Assembly: GCA_002381765.1 (NCBI GenBank)
Contig: DFXX01000010.1
Location: 1 to 21,945, forward strand
Direction: 5' to 3'
Origin: Bacteriovoracaceae bacterium UBA4097
Lineage (GTDB): Bacteria; Bdellovibrionota; Bacteriovoracia; Bacteriovoracales; Bacteriovoracaceae
Length of the DNA: 21,945 nucleotides
Part shown: piece by piece, positions 1-7,152 of the stretch
Layout: each line of letters opens with the position of its first letter
Numbering within the stretch: position 1 is the stretch's first letter
Program-made: the position numbers and the translations under genes
The notes under the pieces: model-generated
Databases searched by the model: none
Seen by the model: only the letters and a program-made list of their open reading frames with translations
What the model was told of the DNA's origin: nothing

Positions 1-33
1 TGGCCTCCCTTTTTTCAAAAGCTTAAGAAAAAT

Positions 34-414
34 TTAGAGAGACTGAACAACACTTAGAACAGAAATTTCGGCATTCATTTCCTGAAGGCGAAGAACTTGA
101 GCAGCTACTTCTTCAGTAGAAACATTCATCTCGGCTGCGATATGAGCAATCAACTGAGGTTCAGCATTTCCATTGGCCTCAGCAACAAGACGGAAAGACG
201 CCTCATCAGAGTTCACGTCAAGATCTTGACCTTCGATAACTACTGTAGGAAGAGAAGTTACCGTTGAAACTAAGCATGCAAGAGCACGAGCTTCCGGGCC
301 ACTGCTTCTGAATTCTCTAGAGCAAGACATTCTACCAGCTTCTCCACCCACGATAACAAAAGCCTGTGCACTGAATGAACCGATTAAAAGACCGAGCATA
401 AGTACGTTTTTCAT
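34..414 (-). CDS. Small secreted protein of unknown function
   Basis: This 126-residue protein begins with a clear Sec signal peptide: a Lys at position 3, a hydrophobic core at about 4-14, and likely cleavage near the AQA motif at 16-18. The mature part is about 108 residues, has two cysteines (C31 and C47) that could form a disulfide after export, and ends in a predicted helical stretch rich in Ala, Glu and Val. I recognise no family. The start is well supported, with an AGGGAG-type ribosome binding site a few bases upstream of the ATG. The gene lies 13 bp downstream of the 657-residue Lnb_N/papain-like gene on the same strand, so the two are probably co-transcribed and may share a periplasmic or outer-surface role. 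Sequence and signal peptide are directly visible; the operon is inferred. Confidence 0.75.
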   Translation of the reverse strand: MKNVLMLGLLIGSFSAQAFVIVGGEAGRMSCSREFRSSGPEARALACLVSTVTSLPTVVIEGQDLDVNSDEASFRLVAEANGNAEPQLIAHIAAEMNVSTEEVAAQVLRLQEMNAEISVLSVVQSL

Positions 415-427
415 AAATCTCCCTTGG

Positions 428-2401
428 TTAATATCCCATTAATATTTCATTAATCGAGAATGTATATTTATTAAGTTTAAGTGATGCCAGAGTAAGGTAG
501 CCCTTCATGTCCTCATCCAGAGACATATCTCTGGTGAAAAAATCCACATCGGAATTAGGCTTTAAAAGGTAAGCGGTATTGGTTCCATATAAAAAGGAAG
601 TGAGTTTTTCAGTCTTGGAGTTATAAATAAAAACATCTCTCGTGAAACCGGAATTGAGATTCGGATCATAGGCCTCGATGAAATATTCATTTCCACCTTT
701 CGCCTTAATCCCTGTCACCAGAACGGCGTGGCCTATTTTAAACTTCGTCTCAAAGAAGATCGGAATCTGAATTCCTTTCTGCGTGAGAGAATCGATGAGC
801 TTGAGTCCCTCAAGATTCAGGGCCTTCTGCTTAAAGTAAGTCTTCACCGCTCCCGCAAGAGAGCTATAGTTCTGCACCTGATAGGAATAGATAAGTGAGG
901 CGAGCTTTACTTGATCCATCGATCTCGTCCACTCTTGAATATTATCAAAGCCCGGAACAATCACGATACTACCGCGCATAAGCTCACTTACAAGATAAAG
1001 ATTCTCGTCTGGACTTAAAGCACGTCGGTCTTTTTGAAAGATCACTTTTTCTAAGAGATTCTTTTGAAGATCCACTAGGCCAAAGCACATGGGCATTTCG
1101 GGAATATTATTCTTAAGTGAGCTTTCATTGATCTTTTGGGCCTTCTTGCCATCAAACTCATGGAGTTCCTGTGAAGTCACTACCGCCTTGAGCTTCAAGA
1201 TCCGGGTCTTCTTATTGAATTCAGAGAGATCAGAAATCCAGGCATGAGTGGCAATGATTCTATTTTCATTGATCTTCTCAGGAGCAATAATCCCGATGAA
1301 CTTTCCACCCAGATAAACATCCGAATCATTTCTGATCTCGCTATTATCGAGCTTGATCTTCACATAACGATACTTAGACTTGGTCGATTCCTTACTATTA
1401 CTTCCACGTATATGAATGGTGAACTTAAGCCAAAAATCACTGCCATCATAATTAAAATTAACTTGCGAGACTTTCACCGATTGCGTCTGAGAGAACTGGG
1501 TGAAGCTTGAGTTTATAACTTGATCCTGACTTACCACTTCCTGGAACTGAAAGGATTCCTCTCCCGTGAGTTTGTCAATGAGCATACTGCGAGTCACTCT
1601 ATTCTCTAAAAACGTCACACTTGAGAGATAGGTCTTTAAAACCTTAAGTTCATCTCCACTTAGATTTAAGCTCTTTTCGGCCAGGGCCGCATAGGCCGCA
1701 AGCCGCATCTGAAGATCACTAGAGCTCAAATCCTCGAGGCTAAACACCAGATCACTTAGAACCTTTTTAAGGGTCTCAGAATACTTTTCAGTTAACTGAA
1801 CTCTTCTCCCTGAAAGCGAGAGATCGGCCGAGACATTTCCAATGAGGCCTTGCTTTTCAAGTACCTTCGGAATGGCGGTTGGAATAATTCCACTCAATCC
1901 TCCAGAATTAATTCCCACCATTTTAAGCAGGCTAGCTACTGCCTCAGAACAATTCTTCCCAAAAAAAGAATAGTTATCCATTGAGCCTTCTTTCAGAAGG
2001 CGAGCAAGTTCAGTTAAAAACTTCTCCCGCTGCTCATCCGTTAGAAGAATCTCATAACTCGTCAAATCTCGATCCGCGATATTATTCATCTCGGGCATGA
2101 TCTGCGAGTATCTCTTCATTACTACTGTGCGCTGATAATTTTTCCCAATGCCAATGGCCCGAACAATACTGAGTTCATCCTCTGGAACATCCGCCACAAA
2201 CTCGATCACATAATCGCGACCTGAAGGCTTCTCGCCTTCGCCCAGTCGCAAATACCCATGCCCAAAGGCCGATCTCGTCATGCCTTTAGAGGAAGCAAGA
2301 AGATAGTAGACCTTCTTCACTCGAGACAAATCAATTTCGTTTGCCAAAGCAGCAAAGGAAGTCATGAGGAGAATAATGATGATGAACGGAATTTTATACA
2401 T
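428..2401 (-). CDS. Secreted Lnb_N (DUF4105)-type protein with C-terminal papain-like domain
   Basis: The 657-residue protein starts with a signal peptide (hydrophobic 5-19, likely cleavage after ALA at 18-20). Residues about 30-165 match the Lnb_N/DUF4105 pattern, a cysteine-hydrolase-like fold: SAFGHGYLRLG around H48, and YSFFGKNCSEA with C151. The middle (about 200-430) has a helical part and then a strand-rich part. The C-terminal region (about 435-615) shows a second possible catalytic triad: C439 in MCFGL, H558 in IGHAVLVTG and D579 in YDPN. That order and spacing resemble papain-like or C39-like peptidases. Family membership of the first domain is fairly firm; peptidase activity of the second is inference. 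The ATG has no good ribosome binding site. The gene is upstream of the small secreted protein, with a 13 bp gap. Substrate is unknown. Confidence 0.78.
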   Translation of the reverse strand: MYKIPFIIIILLMTSFAALANEIDLSRVKKVYYLLASSKGMTRSAFGHGYLRLGEGEKPSGRDYVIEFVADVPEDELSIVRAIGIGKNYQRTVVMKRYSQIMPEMNNIADRDLTSYEILLTDEQREKFLTELARLLKEGSMDNYSFFGKNCSEAVASLLKMVGINSGGLSGIIPTAIPKVLEKQGLIGNVSADLSLSGRRVQLTEKYSETLKKVLSDLVFSLEDLSSSDLQMRLAAYAALAEKSLNLSGDELKVLKTYLSSVTFLENRVTRSMLIDKLTGEESFQFQEVVSQDQVINSSFTQFSQTQSVKVSQVNFNYDGSDFWLKFTIHIRGSNSKESTKSKYRYVKIKLDNSEIRNDSDVYLGGKFIGIIAPEKINENRIIATHAWISDLSEFNKKTRILKLKAVVTSQELHEFDGKKAQKINESSLKNNIPEMPMCFGLVDLQKNLLEKVIFQKDRRALSPDENLYLVSELMRGSIVIVPGFDNIQEWTRSMDQVKLASLIYSYQVQNYSSLAGAVKTYFKQKALNLEGLKLIDSLTQKGIQIPIFFETKFKIGHAVLVTGIKAKGGNEYFIEAYDPNLNSGFTRDVFIYNSKTEKLTSFLYGTNTAYLLKPNSDVDFFTRDMSLDEDMKGYLTLASLKLNKYTFSINEILMGY

Positions 2402-2444
2402 TTGGAGGGAGTATAGGGCAAATTTGGGGCGGGAGGGGGGAGGT

Positions 2445-2457
2445 GTATAATTTATAC
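2445..2457. promoter_or_regulatory. Palindrome GTATAA-T-TTATAC in intergenic region
   Basis: A perfect 6-bp inverted repeat around one central base lies about 44 bp upstream of the ATG at 2401. It contains -10-like text on both strands and could be an operator or part of the promoter of the 657-residue gene. The intergenic region (2402-2505) also holds two small AT-rich hairpins near 2460-2483 (AGTCT-AAA-AGACT and CTGTT-TTG-AACAG) and a G-rich plus-strand tract at 2425-2443. No clear -35 box is visible and no U-tract follows the hairpins, so I do not call a terminator. Confidence 0.3.
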
Positions 2458-2505
2458 TTAGTCTAAAAGACTGTTTTGAACAGAATCTTATAAAATATTG
2501 TAATC

Positions 2506-3657
2506 TTATAGGGAAGAATCAGTATAAATGAAATTAATCTCCAACTCTCTCTCCCCATTACCCTTTATCACTTCATTTCTCACAAAGCCCTCCGCTTCGT
2601 AATTTATCTTCACGGTTTTATACATGCCGGTAAAGCGTGCAAGGAGAATGCGCTTAAAGAAGTCCAGGTAGTTGGCGTGATAGCTGGCACTATTCTTAGT
2701 ATTTAAAAGGAGGTCTTTTAGAAGGTTAGAGTGATTAACATCGCGCTTAGGGAAATTGATTCCAATGCCTTCCATGCCACGAGGTTGGGCCACGATGGAA
2801 GCGGTATCATAGATGAGGTTGAGCTTGGCCTGAGTCTTTGAGCGCATAAGTCCCATGATAAGCCAGCGGGAGCTGTTCCAGATGCAGTAGTTGTGATTGC
2901 CACCGGTGAAAGTGATGTTCATTTCATTTTCAGCTTTGATCTGGTAGCGGCTATTGCCAGCGGGAGAGACGATGAGTTCTATATCGCTGGGAACGGTGAC
3001 GAGATTGGTCTCGTAGTCGGTTTTTGGAAGCTTGTAATCAAAGTTGGAGAGGAAGCTATCGATGTTGACGAGGTTTCCGCGATAGTTACCGGTCTCAAGC
3101 AGGATGAGGGACTTGTAGTTAGAGTCTGCGAGATATCTTTCAGTGGTTTCTTGCAAGAGGTTCTGCCAGTCATAGGCCACATGGGGATGGACATTGATGT
3201 GGTAGTTCCCGTCGCTAATGGGAGTCGGATGTGCGTAGGCGAAGTTTACCTGGCAGTAGATTTTTGAGGTCTCAAATTCTTGAGCGAACTCGCGGTTATT
3301 TACGGGAGAAATTTGGAAGTCACGGTTTTTAATTTTGTTTTCTGATTTGTATTTATTGTCGAAGGTCAGGGTGTAGTTGAAACTCCGATCATCTTTTTTA
3401 ACCAGAAAAGTCATGGGTACACTTCTCTGGGAGTTCTCGAGAATGAACTCTCTTTGAATAAAGTCCGGGCCCTTGATAGTTTTAGAGACTGGAGTAATCA
3501 GCTGGAAAGTGTTGTTGTAGGTATACACGCAGTCCAGATCAAAGTTCTTATCAGTCCTGGTGTAAGCTTCCTGCATGCGGGCAGGGAAGTCCATGGCCAT
3601 GATAGGAGTGGCAATAGAGAAGGTAATGAGTGCTACAAAAGTATGAAAGATGTGCAT
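2506..3657 (-). CDS. Secreted protein of unknown function
   Basis: The open frame extends to a TTG at 3690, but the ATG at 3657 is the better start. It has an AAAGG-like ribosome binding site just upstream and opens directly with a clean signal peptide (hydrophobic about 4-19, likely cleavage after the IMA motif near 21). This gives 383 residues. The mature protein is rich in aromatic and Asn residues, has only three cysteines (C43, C135, C248), and alternates short predicted strands. A conserved-looking patch near 241-255 reads GGNHNYCIWNSSRW. I recognise no family. It sits between two other exported proteins on the same strand, 59 bp downstream of the alpha/beta hydrolase gene, so it may be co-transcribed with it. 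Secretion is well supported; function is unknown. Confidence 0.75.
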   Translation of the reverse strand: MHIFHTFVALITFSIATPIMAMDFPARMQEAYTRTDKNFDLDCVYTYNNTFQLITPVSKTIKGPDFIQREFILENSQRSVPMTFLVKKDDRSFNYTLTFDNKYKSENKIKNRDFQISPVNNREFAQEFETSKIYCQVNFAYAHPTPISDGNYHINVHPHVAYDWQNLLQETTERYLADSNYKSLILLETGNYRGNLVNIDSFLSNFDYKLPKTDYETNLVTVPSDIELIVSPAGNSRYQIKAENEMNITFTGGNHNYCIWNSSRWLIMGLMRSKTQAKLNLIYDTASIVAQPRGMEGIGINFPKRDVNHSNLLKDLLLNTKNSASYHANYLDFFKRILLARFTGMYKTVKINYEAEGFVRNEVIKGNGERELEINFIYTDSSL

Positions 3658-3716
3658 GCTGCCTTTTAGACAATTTCTTATAAGGTGCAAATGAGGGGAA
3701 TTGGTTTAGGTAAAGA

Positions 3717-5033
3717 TTATAGGTCGGGAGTTGATTTTAGAGTCTGAGTCCATTTTAAAACTGAGAGATAAGAGAGTTGATCGAGGAGGGGTTTAGGGAT
3801 AATTTCTCCATTAAGGGCCTTAGCGAGGGCGAGGTTTCTGAGTTCTAAATCCTCTCCCTTGCCGTAACCCGAAGCAATGGTGCCGTACACAGGCAGATGG
3901 CCCGCTTTATCAATAAGGATGAGTTGAGCAAATCCCCGGGTGGCCTGATTGAAGTGCTTTATGGCCGAACCCTTGACGGTGGCGCCGTCCAGTGTACCCT
4001 GGAAGTAGGTAGTTTTAGCGAGGCTTGGTTTTTGGGAGGCATTGTAGAGTTCAGTTGGGGTGTCGGGAAGAAAGCCCAGATCCTGGCAGTAGTGCTGCTG
4101 CTGAAGATTCTTGTTATCACTTATAAGTTTTTTATTGTGAAAGATTGAATAGAAGCTAGCTTTACTTAAATTCATTCCAAGCTCCTGACAGCCAATCATG
4201 CCCATCATGACATTTCCGAAGCCAAATTCAGAGTCCTTGGGATTGGTTTCTTCAAACGACTTCATAAGCGTGACGAAGAGTTCCTCGTTCCAGATGATGT
4301 TACTTAGAAAGATGTTTAAAACTTCATGAGCATTATCCTGATAGAGCATCTTCATGCCTACATTGGAAAACCAATTGCTTTTGACTTCAGGGTGATGTGA
4401 GAGTTCAAGGATTCGCTCTTGAGTATTCTCGGGAAGTGTATCAAAGAAGTCTTGAAGCATCTGCGTTCTCTCTACTGGGCGCATGAGGGTTTCTCCGCCT
4501 TGGTAGATGATGCCTTCAAGAACAATGGCGCGAGTTGAATTAGGAAAGAAGTGGCCATAGAGATGAGCGGGTACGGTGCCGTAAGAGACTCCGTAAACTG
4601 AGATTTGAGCAAGCTTTAAGTGCTTTCTGATCTCATCGATATCGCGGGTGGTATTTTCTGAGCTATAGAAACTAGGCGTGAGGTAGAGCTCTCTGGTCAT
4701 CGGGCGCGAGCAGGAGTTCCCGCGCTGATCAAAGAAGACCACATTCCAGTCGGATAGACTCAGATGAGAATGATGAGCGGTATCTCCGGGTCCGCCGGAG
4801 ACAAAGATCATGGTTTTCTTCTGGGGATCAAAAGTCTTTTTAGTCCAGGCATAGAGGGGAGTGACTCCCTTACTTTCATCCTGATAATCTACGGGGACTT
4901 GGAGCCAGATTTCTCGCTCCTTGGATCTGGTATGTTTGGCACAGACTTCCGGGCCTGAGAGATAGGCCTCAGGAAGGATTAGGGCAGAAGCCTTAAAGCT
5001 CAAGAGAATAAGAACGAGGGCAAAGGCATGCAT
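3717..5033 (-). CDS. Secreted alpha/beta hydrolase, S33 proline iminopeptidase/TAP-like
   Basis: The 438-residue protein has a signal peptide (hydrophobic 4-18) and the complete S33-type alpha/beta hydrolase layout. The oxyanion-hole GGPG is at 80-83, FDQRGNSCSRP at 101-110, the nucleophile elbow GVSYGT has S150, and the acid and base are probably D349 (QGTLDGAT) and H379 (DKAGHLPV). About 170 residues between the nucleophile and the acid form a helical cap. Relatives include proline iminopeptidases and tripeptidyl aminopeptidases that remove N-terminal residues from peptides. Export suggests digestion of peptides or esters outside the cytoplasm. The ATG lacks a strong ribosome binding site, but the signal peptide supports it. 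Fold and catalytic residues are clear; exact substrate is not. Confidence 0.85.
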   Translation of the reverse strand: MHAFALVLILLSFKASALILPEAYLSGPEVCAKHTRSKEREIWLQVPVDYQDESKGVTPLYAWTKKTFDPQKKTMIFVSGGPGDTAHHSHLSLSDWNVVFFDQRGNSCSRPMTRELYLTPSFYSSENTTRDIDEIRKHLKLAQISVYGVSYGTVPAHLYGHFFPNSTRAIVLEGIIYQGGETLMRPVERTQMLQDFFDTLPENTQERILELSHHPEVKSNWFSNVGMKMLYQDNAHEVLNIFLSNIIWNEELFVTLMKSFEETNPKDSEFGFGNVMMGMIGCQELGMNLSKASFYSIFHNKKLISDNKNLQQQHYCQDLGFLPDTPTELYNASQKPSLAKTTYFQGTLDGATVKGSAIKHFNQATRGFAQLILIDKAGHLPVYGTIASGYGKGEDLELRNLALAKALNGEIIPKPLLDQLSYLSVLKWTQTLKSTPDL

Positions 5034-5036
5034 AGG

Positions 5037-5057
5037 GGCTGATTAACAGAGTAATGG
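5037..5057. repeat. Direct repeat copy 1 (GGCTGATTAACAG core)
   Basis: GGCTGATTAACAGAGTAATGG is nearly identical to the segment at 5143-5163: 13 identical bases, then one inserted G, then AGTAA and GG. This copy lies in the 5' untranslated region of the alpha/beta hydrolase gene, just upstream of its ATG at 5033. Transcription-factor half sites or a local duplication would both explain the pair. Confidence 0.5.
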
Positions 5058-5080
5058 TTTATTAGCTAGTGACCCTTACC

Positions 5081-5089
5081 ATTTTACCA
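5081..5089 (-). promoter_or_regulatory. Extended -10 promoter candidate for the alpha/beta hydrolase gene
   Basis: On the minus strand the text is TGGTAAAAT, an extended -10 element (TGn followed by a 5-of-6 match to TATAAT). It would start transcription near 5074, about 40 bases ahead of the ATG at 5033. There is no convincing -35 box, as is usual for extended -10 promoters. Confidence 0.4.
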
Positions 5090-5111
5090 GGAATTCTTCA
5101 GAAATCTTAAG

Positions 5112-5139
5112 TTTTGAATTTTTTTAAATTGCTTATAAT
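5112..5139 (+). promoter_or_regulatory. Promoter for the 46-residue membrane protein gene
   Basis: A perfect TATAAT lies at 5134-5139. A weak -35-like TTTTGA lies at 5112-5117 with a 16-base spacer; a TTGAAT at 5114 has only 14. The predicted start is near 5146, which leaves a leader of about 20 bases containing the ribosome binding site. Confidence 0.5.
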
Positions 5140-5142
5140 GAA

Positions 5143-5163
5143 GGCTGATTAACAGGAGTAAGG
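5143..5163. repeat. Direct repeat copy 2 (GGCTGATTAACAG core)
   Basis: This is the second copy of the repeat seen at 5037-5057. Here it lies between the TATAAT and the GTG of the small membrane protein gene, and the extra G creates that gene's AGGAG ribosome binding site. Confidence 0.5.
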
Positions 5164-5164
5164 T

Positions 5165-5305
5165 GTGTCTGATTTTATAGTCTTAGGTGTGCTCTTCATT
5201 GCATTGACAGTCATTGCCCTTAGTCCTAAGGGAGCGCAGAACTCCAAAGTTAAAGAGCTTTTAGGAAAAAAGAAAGAAGTCCTGTTAATTAAAACCCAGA
5301 AATAA
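5165..5305 (+). CDS. Small single-pass membrane protein (46 residues)
   Basis: This gene reads from a GTG at 5165 to a TAA at 5303-5305. An AGGAG ribosome binding site sits at 5154-5158, six bases before the start, and a perfect TATAAT lies at 5134-5139. The protein has a short N-terminus (MSDF), one strongly hydrophobic helix at about 5-19 (IVLGVLFIALTVIAL), and a basic tail with eight or more lysines (SPKGAQNSKVKELLGKKK and on). The positive-inside rule places the tail in the cytoplasm. Its stop lies three bases from the stop of the convergent metalloprotease gene. I recognise no family. The combination of promoter, ribosome binding site, hydrophobicity and the snug fit between neighbours makes it a likely real gene despite its size. 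It could modulate a membrane partner, but this is conjecture. Confidence 0.6.
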   Translation: MSDFIVLGVLFIALTVIALSPKGAQNSKVKELLGKKKEVLLIKTQK

Positions 5306-5308
5306 GGC

Positions 5309-6532
5309 CTACTTCTCGTAAACCTTTTTTAATTCCAGATAAATTCTCTCGTTCATATCTCCTGCCCGTGAACACATCAGATCCGTGATATCAAATTGAT
5401 AGTTCACATAGACCTTATTCTTCATATCGTAGAATTCATGATAGCAATCAGGAAGTCCCAGTACATGGCCAAACTCATGACGGATGGTCCACTGAGATTC
5501 ATATTCCTCAATGGCCTGATTAGAATCCATGACGATTTCATTTCCTCCTAAGGCGTTCACATGAGGAACCACATTGGGTCTGAAGATGAGACGAGGACCA
5601 TTGGTAAAGCTTCCAAAATTAAGCTTTAGGCCCCAATTCTCAAAGCGAAATTCATCTTCGATATTATCCTGCAGATAGGGAATGAACTTTTCGATCTTGG
5701 GAGTATTGAAAGGAACGATGGCGATATTCTTTTCCCAAACAATATCCCGGCGGCGGGCATTCTTAGGAATGATGAAGAAGGAATCCCAATTCTTTTGGGC
5801 CTGGGTAAAATAGCTTTTATAAAATCTTGCCAGGGTGTTTTTCTCATAGGCCTTTTCTAGATTTTTTGAGCAGCGATCGAGATTGGAAGTAGCATTCTGG
5901 CAGATTTGAATCAAAGCTTCTTTAATGGGAGCGATTTTTTCTTCTGGAATAAGGGCCCTGTCTCTTAGTTCCGCTTCTTGGATTTTATTGGTGGTGAGAT
6001 AGTAGTAGCCTCTCACATCTTTATTGGCCGCATCTGCATAGTGGCCGCGCCACTGATCGATGGATTTAAAGCGAGCAGCACTCTGGTACTGGCGATCGAT
6101 TAAGCGCGCGTACTTGATAAAGGTCTCATCATCTACCGGCAGAGTACGAGGAAGATCCGTGCGACTCAACAGGATGTCTTTAAATTCTTTTGGTAGATCC
6201 TTTAAGATTTCTCCAATCCGCTCGTGAATGAGTTCGGGAGAGTAGGTACTAGGTTTATCGATCGGAATTCCTCCACGGGTGGCGGAAGAGGTGAGGCGAA
6301 TGGCGGCACTCTCACTGCGCCCCTCATTTATGAGAGTAATCCACTGACTTAAACGGCTCCCGAGATTTAAGGCCTCTGTTATCGCCGGATGATCTTCAGT
6401 CAAACTCTCTATAGTTTTTAAATGCTCTTGGTATTCGAGGGAAGTCATTTCAAGATCCAGATGAGGAGGAGCTTCATGGGCAAAAGCGATAGGAGAGAAG
6501 ATAAGAGCGAGACAAAAGGTGAGTTTTTTCAT
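5309..6532 (-). CDS. Secreted metzincin-type zinc metalloprotease
   Basis: The 407-residue protein has a signal peptide (two lysines, hydrophobic 4-17, likely cleavage after AFA at 16-18, so the mature protein starts at HEAPP). Near the C-terminus is the zinc-binding motif HEFGHVLGLPD at 352-362, giving H352, H356 and probably D362 as ligands and E353 as the catalytic base. DLMCSRAG at about 384-391 fits a Met-turn with M386. An Asp as third ligand is known in snapalysin-type (M7) metzincins; most use His. Residues about 20-240 are helical and may be a propeptide or a substrate-binding region. The gene is convergent with the 46-residue gene and divergent from the CAP lipoprotein gene. Protease assignment is strong; the substrate is unknown, though export fits extracellular or prey-protein digestion. 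Confidence 0.85.
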   Translation of the reverse strand: MKKLTFCLALIFSPIAFAHEAPPHLDLEMTSLEYQEHLKTIESLTEDHPAITEALNLGSRLSQWITLINEGRSESAAIRLTSSATRGGIPIDKPSTYSPELIHERIGEILKDLPKEFKDILLSRTDLPRTLPVDDETFIKYARLIDRQYQSAARFKSIDQWRGHYADAANKDVRGYYYLTTNKIQEAELRDRALIPEEKIAPIKEALIQICQNATSNLDRCSKNLEKAYEKNTLARFYKSYFTQAQKNWDSFFIIPKNARRRDIVWEKNIAIVPFNTPKIEKFIPYLQDNIEDEFRFENWGLKLNFGSFTNGPRLIFRPNVVPHVNALGGNEIVMDSNQAIEEYESQWTIRHEFGHVLGLPDCYHEFYDMKNKVYVNYQFDITDLMCSRAGDMNERIYLELKKVYEK

Positions 6533-6595
6533 CCAATAAACTTATGATCAATCCATGAATTTGCCCAGGCAAAAATAGTCCTGAGAGGCGAGTTT

Positions 6596-6623
6596 TTGAC
6601 TTGAAGTGTTAACCTCATAGAAT
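6596..6623 (+). promoter_or_regulatory. Promoter of the CAP lipoprotein gene, overlapping its first ATG
   Basis: TTGACT (6596-6601), a 16-base spacer and TAGAAT (6618-6623) make a good vegetative-type promoter. The -10 box covers the first ATG (6622-6624), and the expected start of transcription is 6630-6631, exactly at the next in-frame ATG. If used, this promoter yields a leaderless mRNA starting at 6631. Confidence 0.5.
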
Positions 6624-7152
6624 GAACAATATGAAAACACTTACTCTCTTTCTTCTTATGTTTCTTATTTCCTGCAATAAAGACACCCTAAAAGACATCA
6701 ATCCCATGGAAAAAGTGGTGGAGTCAATTTCTGATGCCACTACCGAGGCACCACTATTGCCCGAAGGGCCGACTTGGAATGATGAATATATTGAGCTGGT
6801 AAATACTCATCGGCGTGATCTAGGACTTAGGGCCTTGCAAGTTTCTCCCTATATCGATCTTGCGGCGCTGGACCATAGTCAGAAGATGGCCGATAAGACC
6901 ATTCCATTTGGTCACACAGGATCTGCTACTCGCTGCTCTCTCATTATCAATGCCATTGGTAGTGGTAATCTTTGTGGTGAGATCGTGGCCTCGGGTTATA
7001 AGACTCCTCAGTCGGTGTTTGAGGGGTGGATTAAATCTCCCACCCACAAATCAAAAATTGAAAACACCCGCTACACTCATACCGGATTGGGTTTTGCCAA
7101 AAATTCGACCGGCGTTATCTACTGGACGCAAATTTTCTTGGAAGTAAATTAA
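6622..7152 (+). CDS. CAP-domain (SCP/PR-1-like) lipoprotein
   Basis: The 176-residue frame starts with a lipoprotein signal: hydrophobic 5-17, then the lipobox LISC with C18 as the lipidated cysteine. The CAP (SCP/TAPS) domain spans about 52-176. Visible signature residues are an N-terminal helix around VNTHRRDLGL (60-69), H85 in DHSQKMA, H98 in FGHTG, E120 in CGEIVA and H142 in SPTHKSKI. Two cysteines, C105 and C118, may pair. Bacterial CAP proteins are usually surface or periplasmic proteins of uncertain activity. No ribosome binding site precedes either candidate start; the ATG at 6631 (codon 4) is equally good and matches a leaderless transcript from the overlapping promoter. The stop codon overlaps that of the convergent sbcC gene. 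Confidence 0.88.
   Translation: MNNMKTLTLFLLMFLISCNKDTLKDINPMEKVVESISDATTEAPLLPEGPTWNDEYIELVNTHRRDLGLRALQVSPYIDLAALDHSQKMADKTIPFGHTGSATRCSLIINAIGSGNLCGEIVASGYKTPQSVFEGWIKSPTHKSKIENTRYTHTGLGFAKNSTGVIYWTQIFLEVN

Noticed and set aside
1..33. Gene or terminator at the left edge
   Set aside because: There is only a weak TTTTTC/GAAAAA inverted repeat downstream of the 126-residue gene, too A/T-only to call.
1244..1510. 88-residue plus-strand frame inside the Lnb_N gene
   Set aside because: It is antisense to a well-supported secreted protein, has no ribosome binding site, and has no recognisable features.
2425..2443. Canonical G-quadruplex in the G-rich tract
   Set aside because: Only three separate runs of three or more G are present, followed by GG. 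A four-run G3 quadruplex with loops cannot be drawn.
2460..2483. Rho-independent terminator between the two secreted-protein genes
   Set aside because: The hairpins have five AT-rich base pairs and no U-tract follows on the transcribed strand.
2893..3267. 124-residue plus-strand frame with Val/Asp-rich sequence
   Set aside because: It lies fully antisense to the secreted 383-residue gene, and its composition looks like the complement of Tyr/Asn-rich coding sequence.
3658..3690. Start of the secreted 383-residue gene at TTG 3690
   Set aside because: There is no ribosome binding site, and the extra 11 residues spoil the signal peptide. The ATG at 3657 is better on both counts.
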